Of a DNA stretch of 64,000 bases, positions 1-10,564 are shown piece by piece; the first letter of the stretch is position 1, and every line of letters starts with the position of its first letter. The translations under genes were made by a program, and so were the position numbers. The notes under the pieces are model-generated. The model saw only the letters and a list, made by a program, of their open reading frames with translations. It was not told the origin of the DNA and ran no database searches. The DNA lies in assembly GCA_021234155.1 (NCBI GenBank), contig JAJEKV010000084.1, positions 2,560,545-2,624,544 on the forward strand, given 5' to 3'. Origin of the DNA: Isoetes taiwanensis (lineage: Eukaryota; Streptophyta; Lycopodiopsida; Isoetales; Isoetaceae).

Positions 1-2209
1 AGCTCAAGTAATTTAGGGGTGCATGGAGGACTACGGTCATAGATATCTCAAAAGTAAAATGTTTTAGCCCATCATTCTTGTTTCTAAGTCCCTATTTGAT
101 TCATATTGCGCTTTAGACACTATATAAAGCATATAGGTTAAGATAATAAGAGCTTGGTGAATACATGGGTAGAGCTTAGTTACACTTTGGTTTGACTGCT
201 TGGTGGCATATCTAACATTATGACTGCTTAGCGGTATATCTATAATTAATTTTGGCATGTCATTCTTTGGGAACCGAATAACTAACTAATGACACATGAT
301 GCATTGGTCCAAGGATGGATTTGTGACTTATTACGTAGACTTGTCGTTAAGTCATCTTGAATAGTTTAATGAGAAGCCTATAGATTAAAGTGGAAGTTTA
401 GCTTGAATTAGGCTAGCCCTCTCTCTGTTGTAGTCCTCCATAACTACAATAAGGTGCTATGAGCAACAATTGTGCCAATCTGGGCCACCTCTATTATTGA
501 CCATCCACTAGGTTGGCTTAGGTGGCATTTAATTTCCTGTAAGGGCTACTTATAATGATGGGTTTTTCTTAACATTTGGGAGGTCTTTAGGGTTGTGTAT
601 TAATTACGGTTCATCGATAGGTTGCAGGGGATGCTCCAATTAAGGTTGTGACTATACACCTAAACTATTAGGTAAGGGTATCATTTGATTTTCTTTAGAA
701 TTTAATATAGATAGCTAGCCAAGGATAATGATTCTCAAGCTAGCTTGCACATTTGATTAGATATTGGTCACGCAGAAGAATTGATCCTAAGACCTGCCAA
801 TATAGAACGCACAAGGTGCTATAGTCAAAACCAATAGTAATTTTCTAGGCTCGGCCCCTGTATCGTAGCAATAAACACTTCACATGGTATTAAAAAAACT
901 TCATCATGCTGAAGTGTATTGCTGCATTCACAGAGCTCCAATTCCAGCAGGGTAATGTCCATCCATGTCTCTGGGCTAGACGCATCTTGAAGGGCTTACA
1001 TTAAACCAAGAATGAAGCCCAGCAGACTCTAAATGGATTCACCGTGGCTTGATAAATTACCACTTACTCCCAAAATTACCACTTACTCCCATGACCAAAA
1101 TTTTCTAGCTCCCATTTTAGAAATCTCTGCTTCAAGACAATACCCACGCCCAATAGATGGAGGCTTTAATGTCTGCACTATATGCATCATAAAAAATAGT
1201 CGAATTTGAGCACCATACATGGCATTAATCCCATGTTCGCTTTGTGAGAGTCAAAGACACCCATGGGGGCAAAGAAATACACTTTTTAACTATCTTCGTT
1301 ATAGATTTTACATTGACACAACCAAGAGATTGTAATTGAAGACTTTGCATGCTTCACTTACGCACTTCCTCAAGGATGATTGAATTTTCAGCTTGTTCTC
1401 CCCACATGGGTTATAGACAAAAATGATTGCTTGCTTATATTGCTTGTTGTATTCCTCCGTGATCTAAGCATTTGCAAAGTGCAGAAGCAAGAATAGCACT
1501 TGTTAAAATGGGCTCAAGTAAAAATATGGGCTTACAACTATATCTTGACCGTCAAATCAAAATATGCAGCCAAGCTTGTGCCGTTTGAAGCTTGACGTTA
1601 GTGTACTCTAGGCAACCATAATGAGTTTTGGAAGTAGAAATGGCCTTGAACAGGCCATTTTGCCGTAAGGGCATGGCTTAAATGGCCTGCTCAATGCCAT
1701 TCTAGTACATAAAAATCATCCATGAGACAATTTCGTCCTTCAAATCCTTCAATTAATGTGTTGCTGAGTGAGACGGATCGAGAAAAATACTTAGAAGATG
1801 TTATGGCATCATGTCCTTGCACATGTTGCCCTACTCAAATAGACACCATGTAGCTATTTTAAAAGCACATGATTAACATGCAACAAATAAAAGCAACGCT
1901 AGGTAATGAACGACCATAAAATACATATTAAGCTTAGAAATAACTATCAATACATAAAAGATTAGAAGAACAGAGTAGAACAAATATTCCATCGCTTCTA
2001 CGGCTTGTTACACATGGGCAGCCAAACACTTTCTTAACTCTCAAATAAGAACACTTTCTTAACTCTCGCCGATGTGCAAATAAAGATCTTTCTTGAGCTC
2101 TTAAATACCCAAATAGCATCTTGATCATTACAAAAAACCCAGATTAGAACCCTTGCATCATAAGATAAACATAGAATCAAATAGTTACCGCAGAATAGCT
2201 TTTAAAGTC
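1..2209. other. Unit segment without a recognisable gene
   Basis: This stretch recurs at 15061-17263, 30447-31143 (partial) and 40104-42303 with few changes. A minus-strand open frame is shared by units 2 and 4 (16261-16476; 41180-41500) but broken in unit 1, and has no recognisable domain. I see no RNA gene. The only notable structure is the hairpin listed at 1640-1700. Confidence 0.6.
1640..1700. repeat. Imperfect hairpin, ~25-bp arms, kept in all four units
   Basis: Arms ATGGCCTTGAACAGGCCATT and its near-complement surround a ~10-nt loop. The same hairpin is at 16710-16771, 30574-30635 and 41734-41795, where the pairing is better than in unit 1. Each arm is itself partly self-complementary (GGCC...GGCC). 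It could be a very small fold-back element or an RNA hairpin; nothing shows expression. Confidence 0.6.
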
Positions 2210-2218
2210 ACCCATAAC

Positions 2219-2625
2219 GGAGGGTCAGATTCCTATTTCGAAGTGGTAAACCCGGACACATGTCCCGGGTTTACCATCACCATGTCCGAAGTTAACCACA
2301 CTTTTCTCCCAAGTTAACCACTTTTTGTTGTTGGGATAACCACGCTGAACTGAAAGGGGACAGATTTTGGCATGCTAATCTTTGAATAGAGCTTGCAATC
2401 AACTTATTGAACGGTTCAATCCGGTTCAAACACCATTGGAATTACCTTGGCAGCCCCTAAAAACCTCATTCTATCAAAAGAGCAAGAGATTTGAGCATGG
2501 ATCAAGCAAGATCAGTGAAAAAACATGCAGAAACCGTTGTCTTTTGAGCTTGAAACTGAGCAGTAGTGGTAAACCCGGACATGTGTCCGGGTTTACCACT
2601 TCCCGGAGTAGGAATACGACGCTCC
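2219..2625. mobile_element. Mutator-like MITE, unit 1 copy
   Basis: A 407-bp non-autonomous element flanked by a perfect 9-bp direct repeat ACCCATAAC (2210-2218 and 2626-2634), the target-duplication length typical of Mutator-like elements. Terminal inverted repeats begin GGAG and include TATTCCTACTCCGGGAAG. Just inside each TIR lies a nearly perfect self-palindrome built from GTGGTAAACCCGGACA and its complement. The internal plus-strand open frame (2382-2633) runs through the TIR and the target duplication, so it is not a gene. Confidence 0.85.
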
Positions 2626-2913
2626 ACCCATAACTTCTGAATGTCAAACCCGATTTGAAAAGGAGGCAGAACGAAGAGCTGGCTTAAGCTTCATTGGTGG
2701 AACCCATTTTTCTCCAAAAGCTCAGTGAAGACATATACGATTTTCAACAGGAGCAAAACGACCATGAGTGAACCGAGCAAAAACAAAGTATGAGCTATGG
2801 TGAACTCTTGCAGGCCACCAGGTCTTAGTAAGCCTTGCTGAATGAAACGTAGATAGCAAATGATTAGAAAATAGCAAATGCTACAAAAATTCATAGGGGA
2901 TCTTTTCTGGCTA

Positions 2914-3329
2914 TGAAACACACAAATGACGTGCTAGCTATACTCGCCACCCAACCACGAGCAATTTATTAGAGGCCTATTCCGATATTCTGCATGAATA
3001 TCACGCCCGGAAGGCACAAGACATTGGGGAGGCTTCTAGTAGCCGGCCTAAACGAGGGCCAAGAAAAGATTATGCAAAGATGGCAAAAGGACTCTAGTCC
3101 CCTTGCAGCAGAGGACCCGCCAAGCGATGTCAAGGGGGAGGGAATGCAATAGGCATGGGACGTGGACGTCCATAGAGGGGTTGCATGCATCCCTAGAGGG
3201 GTTGCATGCATCCAAAGAGGATTTTGCTAGCTATAAAGAGGCTGGGGGAGAGCTCATGGGGCATTCAGTATCTATGCTGAGCTCGTGGTTGGGTGGCGAG
3301 TATAGCTAGCATGTCATTTGTGCATTTCA
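2914..3329. mobile_element. Fold-back/TIR element, unit 1 copy
   Basis: A 416-bp element whose ends are long inverted repeats of about 49 bp, beginning TGAAAC and containing GCTAGCTATACTCGCCACCC. GGCTA lies immediately outside both ends (2909-2913; 3330-3334) and could be a 5-bp target duplication. Inside is a direct duplication of TAGAGGGGTTGCATGCATCC (about 3173-3215). No transposase. The superfamily is uncertain, since 5 bp does not fit the common plant classes. Confidence 0.75.
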
Positions 3330-3334
3330 GGCTA

Positions 3335-4439
3335 TCTCAGATCTGCTAGCAACGGAGAGGAGGCAATGAAGAGCATGTATCCTTATAATGGCCTCAGATA
3401 TAACCCGCATAATTTTGTCTAATCTTAGATTTAGCTTATGCATCTCCTCATTCCGTAAATGACATCTACCAAATTAAGCAATGATCCGCCATGGTCCTCA
3501 AAAAATGATCTTCCATTCTAACCAAAGAAGTCCCTATCTATGTCCGAGATGGCCACAATTATAGATGCCGCACTCAAACTACTAAGGATAAGAGATAAAC
3601 CAAACGAGTTTGTGATTTATGCAAAGTTGTGAAAAAGACAATGTCATCATGTAAAGCGATGGAATAGGACCTTCATACTTTTTGTGCACCTCTATATTCT
3701 TACCGATATATCCATTTCTGAATAGAGATCCTCATCTAAAAGAACCTAAGGCAATCTATGAAGTCCGGCAACGATGCTAAAGTTTAGACATCCGCTTGCT
3801 ATCATTGAACATGAACTCAGAATAAAAATGCTTTTGTAACGCCGAATTCACACATAGATGGTTAAACACAAAGACAACCACAATGCAATATTATAAATGT
3901 GCATTAGCAAAAACTTTGTTAATTGTTGCTATAGAATGGAAAAAAAAGAGGTCTACAATAGCCTACAATAGCGTTTTCACAGATATCAATCAGATTTCCC
4001 TTCATACATGCAAGGCATATGATTCAAGAAATCATCATCACTAAAATGCTATTAGAATCATTGCCATAGCAATCGCCACATACAAAAGTGTTCTCAGATC
4101 TTTTACGCTTGAAAATCCCTAGCCCACAAATTGGAAAAGCGGATGGAGCTATATACCTTTTTCAACCGAGTCCGCAAATTAGGCGTACTTCAAAAACCCG
4201 CCTCAGCCAAACAACTACTAAGAGCAAAGACACCGGCCTCATGGGTGCAGATTTTCAATGTAAAGCCAAGTAGAAGAGAACCCTCCATGAACCCCGGACT
4301 TGTTAGTATCCCCTTCCCATTCTTCATGGCCATGGACCCCTTATATTGTTAGCAACCGTGGAACTAAAAATTAAACAACTCATTTGGAGGAATACGATGG
4401 AATCACACCCATTGACTAAATAAATTATGTACAATAGAA
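3335..4439. other. Unit segment with the empty retroposon target
   Basis: Matches 32240-33340 of unit 3. Around 3565-3610 it reads through ACTACTAAGGATAAGAGATA into AACCAAACGAGTTTGTG, the uninterrupted version of the sites filled by the SINE/LINE blocks in units 2 and 4. The plus-strand frames at 4088-4352 are shared with unit 3 but differ by frame changes, and I recognise no product. Confidence 0.6.
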
Positions 4440-5750
4440 TGTATGTACATCAATCAACAGCAAGTCCCATGCCTTGCCAATGACATGTTTCCTCGCCTTG
4501 AGAAGCTTGGAAACTTTGCAGAACCACATTGTAGCATGGCCTTTTATAGCAAGGTCTTCTATGCCGCCATATTGTAGAATTGTTCTTTCCTCGCATCTCA
4601 AGAGCTAGTACCCCGATAATGTAGCATGGTCTTTTGTAGCAAGGCCTCTTATGTCGGCCATACTTGTAGCATGGTCTTTTCCCCGCTTCTTGGTCTTTAT
4701 TTTCATTATTGTCTTATTCTCAAGCTCGCCTTTTATAGCATAGCCTCCTCGTGGTCACCATATTGTAACATGGCATTTTCCCCGCACCATGATTCTCTTC
4801 TTTTCTCGAATCAGAATCAGAAATGAGTCAGAGCCGAGTTGAAGAAGAATGCTTAAGCACCCAAGGATATGTTAAAACCTGTTCCGTAGATACTCTTTCC
4901 TCGTGGATCAGGCCGAGCATGGCCGTAACAAGACTTTTAGCTTCCTCCGACACCTTCACCTCCCCCATCTTTCCCATGAGGCCAATATAAATGTGATGCA
5001 GCCAAGTCTTCCCCATGAAGAAGTTTGTCAACTATCCGCTCATTCTCCGTGATCCGAGAAGTGGTAGGAACCAAGAAGAGCCCGATACAAGATTAAACCC
5101 AGTCCCCGATGTCAATCTCCTTGAGTAACGCCCTTGGACAAGCTCAGTGCAAGATATGCCTGAGTCCCAACCATAGAAGTGAGGTTGGAATTATCATCGA
5201 AAAACGAAAGCGTAAAAGCCAAAGTCCAAAACCCTAATATCATAGGGTTTTTCACTTGAGGCAACAAGAATGTTACCAGGCTTTAAATCACGATGAATCA
5301 CACCCTTGTCGTGTAAATTCTTAATTGCCATAGCAAGGTTTCTGGTAAGAAGGGCTGCCTCTTTCTCACAGAGTCTGCCCTTGTGGATTATTACATCGGT
5401 CGGACCGCATTCACATAATTCCATAATCAAATGCCGTAAACCGTCATCTTGGATCACCTCATGCAACCTTACCACGCCGGGTGTTACACAACAGTTGCAT
5501 AATCTCTTTCTCTCTGCAGGCTGCGTCCTCACATGGCATCACCTTGCAAGCAAATGCTTTCTTGCTTACCTTATTTCTGCAAAGAAAGACCACTCCTTGG
5601 CCACCCCTGCCTATCTCTTTTACCGGATCATAGCGCTCAACTAGCTTCGGATATAAGCTTAATTCCGAGCAACAAGTGTTGGGGACTTGTACCTCGTCCT
5701 CTCTGTCTCCATCGCCATTCGCAAAACCTAGGCCTAATTTCGTGATTCAT
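4440..5750 (-). pseudogene. CAMK/CDPK-like Ser/Thr kinase relic, unit 1
   Basis: On the minus strand this reads as an almost complete protein-kinase domain. Visible in order are a glycine loop (EIGRGGQGVVF, about 5590-5620), the ATP lysine (FACKV), LHEVIQDD, LIMELCECG, the catalytic loop HRDLKPGNIL (about 5282-5316), DFG, and a C-lobe ending ...EEAKSLV...VLTYPWV (about 4840-4960). The HRD aspartate and DFG are present. The CAMK family (CDPK-related or PEPC-kinase-related) fits the lobe spacing and the final PWV helix; no EF hands are visible. The frame is broken near 5500, 5220, 5050 and in the tail. Several breaks fall at CTG/CAG triplets and could be base-call errors. The C-terminal repeat tail is readable in unit 3 only. 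Confidence 0.8.
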
Positions 5751-7139
5751 CAAAAACCGGAAAACGAAGACATATATACCGGAATAAGGTAATGTAGTAG
5801 TCTAGATGTTTCGTGGTGCCTTTGCGAAATAGTAAAGGGCTCGACCGCTGGATCTTGATCTATGCTTTGAAGGTATCTGTGTCGACCATTGGATCAACTG
5901 GTGATCCAGACAACGTACAAAATGGTTATCCCTCGTGGACAAATCCTGTTTTGCCACCTGTCTTCCTTTCAAATCGAGAATTCCCATTGACTTGCCTAAA
6001 CCGCCTAAACTCCAACTCCAACGGCATTGCCCTCCTCGACAACATCTTCAACTCTTCAAAGGTTGATAAATCGGCGTCTCAGAGAATGGCAACAGGGAGG
6101 GTGGTTTACGGCATGGAGGCACCTGCGATAGGCGCGACTGGCTATCCCAGGTGCCCACCCAGCGACTTCCATGCCAGAAGCCACGACCCTGTGCCATTCT
6201 ACAAATACACGCCCAGTCTCAAATTTTGATCTTCGCAAAAAGTTTTTGTGTCTTCGTGGGTTGTTCAGAAGTTTTTTAATACACCATTGCGAATGATCGA
6301 TTCGAGTAAAACAATCATTCAAATATTTTCTCATTTACATAATTGGAAAAAAAAGCTGGTGCATACTTCTACACCATATAGAAGTATCAAATTTAGACTA
6401 ATTTTTGCAATTCTCTCACAAGAAAATATAGTAGCAAATATTTGTATAGACAAATTAAAAATAATGGCATTGTTTTTTGTCGACGGAAATAGCTGGGAGT
6501 GTGTAGTCTTGTGAGTGTCAGAGAGTGGGGTGGAATCGCGTCGAGTGGTTGGAATAATTTAGTTGCTTAGAACAGCAAAATTACAATTTCTTAACGGGTT
6601 CCACGGTGGAAGGACCACTTGATTCAGAATGGGAGAAAAGAACGGGTTCATTTCTTCTCGAACATGCAAGGACAAAGTTTCTTCATCATCGGTCGACTCG
6701 TAGTTTCACTTCTGAAGCAATAGAGCCGTATGATGCAAGGGTATCCCGGTTCTTTGAAAAGAAAAAACGTAGTTGCAGATATCAATATATTCTATAGATG
6801 ATAAATGGTCAGTCTCTCATACTCGACATATAGAAGAGAGAAACTGCTCACACGATTGTTTTTCACACCAAGTAGTAGACAATCTCCAAAGATGCATCTC
6901 CATTCAATATTATGGGCATGAATATGCGCATTGCATAAAAGAATTGCCCATCTATTCTGGTGATGGTCCCAGATCATATTATTTAATGTAAACAAGAACA
7001 TGTTAATGACAATAATCAAACACCTAAGGAAAGACAAAGTAGTCCATCTATTGTACATATAAGGCACAAGAAATAAACATGCTTGATGGTTTAGGCTGAA
7101 GATGAAGACATCTAAATGCCACCACGTTTCAGAACATAA
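5751..7139. other. Unit segment between the kinase and the Helitron
   Basis: Matches 34661-36056 of unit 3. Open frames on both strands (5813-6229 plus; 6056-6334 minus) are partly kept in unit 3, but I recognise no domain. The part 6606-7067 is essentially identical to 35523-35984, a much higher identity than the flanking DNA, which suggests recent gene conversion or relaxed error rate there. No RNA gene seen. Confidence 0.55.
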
Positions 7140-7298
7140 TCTATATATAATAATAAAGGCGTTTTGTGATAGTCTGTGCGCAATCTTGCGCGTTGAATTT
7201 TCTCAACTTATTTTCATCCCTTGATTTTGGCTTTTGGCGGTTTTCTTTATACGACGGTTCTGGCTCTCTGCTTCTCGCATCTTCCCTTTCCAGTTCCT

Positions 7299-7411
7299 GA
7301 ATGCCGGAATGGGGTTAGAATTGCTTCTGGTAAAAGATAGCTATGGTTATTGATTGCCGGAATGGGGTTAGAATTGCTTTACTTCCGGTAAAAGATAGCT
7401 TTGGTTATTGA
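7299..7411 (+). repeat. Two-copy direct repeat inside the Helitron
   Basis: The block GCCGGAATGGGGTTAGAATT...GGTAAAAGATAGCT(A/T)TGGTTATTGATT occurs twice in a row, about 52-58 bp each, with a small insertion (TACTTC) in the second copy. It is probably a local tandem duplication after capture. Confidence 0.75.
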
Positions 7412-7414
7412 TTA

Positions 7415-7638
7415 GAAGTTCGTCCTTGAACATCCCCGAAATTCGTTTTGCAAGCAGCAGGGCCATTCGATTGAATAGATGGCCGAGATGTGTGTTCTTT
7501 TTTCCAAGAGCGGTTGGGTCTCCGATGTGGTGCGTTCCTTCCCTTTTGGCCGAAGCAGCAGCTCCGGCAATATCACAATTTCTACGCTTCTTTGCAAACA
7601 AAACGTGGGTTTTCCAGATGGCTGGTGACATCAGGTAA
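7415..7638 (+). other. Exon-like captured piece, unidentified
   Basis: An open plus-strand frame of about 75 codons ends ...VFQMAGDIR followed by GTAAGA, a good 5' splice site. The peptide is rich in Arg, Ser and Ala with few acidic residues, as in an organelle-targeting leader, but I cannot assign it. It may be the first captured exon and a promoter region of the Helitron. Confidence 0.35.
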
Positions 7639-7994
7639 GATATGAAGCTTGAATATATGAGCTTGCTTATAACTAAAATGAGGTAGGCAAGGCCTAGCTT
7701 AGATTTGATGCATTCCGTGCTTGCCCAATAGATTTGAACGCTCCAACTACACAGTTTAGCCTAACTTATAAAAAGCAGAGTTGTGGCCCATTCATCAAAC
7801 AGCCTGCTCAATTCCAGCAAACATGGGCGCATAAGAGTCTATCACAACATGCTTTGTTATCCTTGTGTTTCTCTTTTTTTCTTCAGCTGCAGCCATCATC
7901 AGAATTACGAGTTTAATGTTTGCACTGTGCTCCCTTTCTCAATTTCGTTTTATCTCTTTCATATAGTTTTTGTGTTAATTCTTGCATTTTATAG

Positions 7995-8625
7995 GTGACA
8001 ATGCTGAGCATTACCAGACTCTGCATGACTAGAAATATCGCTACAGATAAATGGGCAGTTTCACGGACCTGAGATCCATGCAAATGAAGGAGATAGGGTA
8101 CCTTATCGAGGTCAATAATCTATCACCACATAACATCACCATTCACTGGTAAGACACTACCAAATACTCATCAATTTGAGATGGATGTGTATATTAACTT
8201 GTGTTGACAGGCATGGAGTGAGGCAAATCCGCTCCGGATGGTTCGATGGACTGGCATATATTACACAATGTCCAATTCAACCAGGAAACTCTTTCCTATA
8301 CAATTTCACAACTCAAGGCCAAACAGGGGACACTCTGGTGGCATGCACATATAGCATGGCTCAGAGCAACAATCCATGGAGCATTCATAATTCATCCTAG
8401 AGAAGGGATTGGATTCCCCTTTGCAAAGCCTGATAAGGAAGTTACCCTTGTTCTAGGTACTAACAAGACAAAACTGTTAAAGAGTTGTATCTTAGGATGT
8501 TAACTTATGTCTTATTGGAGTCCGTGATAAGCCAGGCCTTATCAACAGGAGGGACACCCAACAATTCTGATGCCTATACAACAATGGCTGGCCAGGGCCC
8601 CTTTACTTTAATTGCTCCTCACAGA
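7995..8625 (+). pseudogene. Laccase fragment captured by the Helitron
   Basis: Parts of three consecutive exons of a plant laccase (secreted multicopper oxidase acting on phenolics and monolignols). Exon 7995-8148 reads ..[26 protein letters not shown]. An intron with GTAAGA...GACAG follows (8149-8210). Exon 8211-8456 reads [20 protein letters not shown]...[12 protein letters not shown]...[12 protein letters not shown] decayed third piece, about 8525-8625, reads ALSTGGTPNNSDAYT. The first two copper motifs HWHG (across the intron) and HAH are visible; the last two, near the C-terminus, are absent. One frame shift lies at about 8325 (CAGGGGAC). It is N-terminal only, about one third of a laccase. 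Confidence 0.88.
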
Positions 8626-9125
8626 GTATGTATTGTTTGTTTCATTGTGTATAAGAAATAACAATGGGACAGGGGAGTTGGAGGCATGGACTATCACCTT
8701 AATATCTATTATATGGATCTTGACTTGCCACTTATATTTGGCAAATGCTTACATGTGCCACAGAAATGCTCAGACATAGTAGGATAAACCTCTCATATTC
8801 TTCCATAATAAATATCTTCTTTACGATTGGTTTGAAACTATCCATAATCCTGTAACATTGGGATGGCCGTGAGACGTGACCTTTACGTGTTGAAGAATTA
8901 AAGGTAATGCATTATGATTTGCATTTTGTTCTGAGATTGTATTTTTTGTGCCTGCTGGTTGATTTAGTGCTTCATATATTGCTGTGGTCTGGATTTTGCG
9001 ACACCCGAGTGTGTATCTGCTTGGGCGTTTTATTAACTAACTTTGTTTACCAATTACATGTTTGATTCAAAGTGTTCTTTATAGAACTTAATTTTGTCTC
9101 CATCATTTTGTGCATGAATCTACAG

Positions 9126-9298
9126 GAGAAATGGTAGTGGGGCCAGCAAGAACCCTATTCATGGATAATATATCAACTGGTCTAGATAGCTCTACAACCC
9201 ATCAGATTATGAAGTGCTTCCAGCAATTGGTGCATGCATTGAAAACTACAACAATGATATCACTGCTTCAGCCCTCACCAGAGACATACAATCTTTTT
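9126..9298 (+). pseudogene. PDR-type ABCG transporter exon fragment
   Basis: Starts right after a CTACAG splice acceptor and reads [20 protein letters not shown], then [19 protein letters not shown] and [18 protein letters not shown]. This is the first nucleotide-binding domain of a full-size pleiotropic-drug-resistance ABCG transporter around Walker B and the D-loop. The Walker B glutamate is Asn here (LFMDN where the family has LFMDE), so the ATPase would be dead. The fragment runs out after YNLF into KLSK and a stop. No Walker A or transmembrane segment is nearby. Confidence 0.88.
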
Positions 9299-9479
9299 AA
9301 ATTGTCAAAGTAAACACAGTTTGGACAGCCAACTTGATCGTGTTGCAGTTTTGTGACAATAAGGAGCCAAAACTTAAGACCATTGTCGACTTTTAATACA
9401 TTTTTTACTGCAAACAGGGCATCTGATTTACCAAGATATAATGTACTTGCATATGCTATTTTTTTTGGCCTGTGTTTCT

Positions 9480-10564
9480 GATTGACCATTGATATTGCCT
9501 TGTGGAAGTTTGAGACCACGGTACAACTGCACTGTTATTGATGCTCCTGGGCATCGTGATTTCATTAAGAACATGATTACTGGAACCTCACAGGTAAAGT
9601 TCACTGATTTGACACTCTTTGTTTCCAACTTCTGATCGCAGTTCTCTTGCATTTACAGGCTGATTGTGCTATTTTGATTATTGATTCTACAACTGGAGGT
9701 TTTGAGGCTGATATTTCTAAGGATGGTCAGACCGTGAGCATGCACTCCTTGCATTCACATTGGGAGTGAGGCTGTCAAGGAAGTGTCTTCATATTTGAAA
9801 AAGTTGGGTACAACCCGACAAGATCCCATTTGTTCCTATTGCAGGGGTTTGAGGGAGACAACATGATTGAACGTTCGCTAACCTTGATTGGTACAAGGGG
9901 CCGGCGCATTTGGACAGAACCCAAGAGACCTTCTGACAAGCCTCTGCGTCTCCCACTTCGTGGCGTTTACAAAATTGGTGGTATTGGAACTGTGCCAGTG
10001 GGAAGAGTTGAGACAGTATTCTGAAGCCTGGTATGGTTGTGACTTTTATGCCTCTGGGACTTACCACAGAGGGTCAAGTCCGTGGAAATGCATCATGAGT
10101 CCCTCCCGGAGGCTCGCCAGGTGACAATGTTGGATTCAATCTGAAGAATGTTGCTGTCAAGAAGGATTTGAAACGTGGTTTTGTTGCATCTGATTCCAAG
10201 AATGACCCGGCAAAGGAAGCCACAAACTTCACTTTCAGGTTATTATTATGAATCACCCAGGTCAGATTGGCAATGGTTATCGCCATCTTGCATTGCCACA
10301 CTTCTCACATTGCAGTCAAGTTTTCTAAGATTCTGACCAAGGTAGACAAAGGTCGGGAAAGGAGATTGAGAAGGAACCCAAGTTTTTGAAGAATGGTGAT
10401 GCAGGTTTTGTTAAGATGATTCCAACCAAGCCCATGACTTGTGGAAACTTTTGCTGAATATCCTCCATTGGCTAGGTTTGCTTTGTTCGTGACATGAGGC
10501 GACTGTGGTCATTGGTGTTATCAAAGCTGTGGAAAAGAAAGACCCTACTGGAAAGAAGAAGTGA
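9480..10564 (+). pseudogene. EF-1alpha (eEF1A) fragment captured by the Helitron
   Basis: Homologous to plant elongation factor 1-alpha from the G-domain to the C-terminus. It begins [13 protein letters not shown], then [20 protein letters not shown] (G3 motif), and keeps a 65-bp intron (9594-9658) followed by [20 protein letters not shown]. About 25 residues, including the NKMD guanine-binding motif, are deleted near 9770. Domains 2 and 3 follow, with [50 protein letters not shown] and IKAVEKKDPTG, ending in TGA at 10562-10564. Many frame shifts. The retained intron shows genomic capture; the first ~80 residues with the P-loop are absent. Confidence 0.92.

Noticed and set aside
2691-2921. 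Conserved 76-codon membrane-protein gene on the minus strand (also 31600-31830, and extended at 17739-17999)
   Set aside because: The frame starts inside the fold-back element and its conservation equals that of the surrounding unit DNA. It is broken in unit 4 and has no homology I recognise.
9110-9313. Functional ABC transporter gene
   Set aside because: Only one exon of an NBD, with the Walker B glutamate replaced and neither Walker A nor membrane segments nearby.
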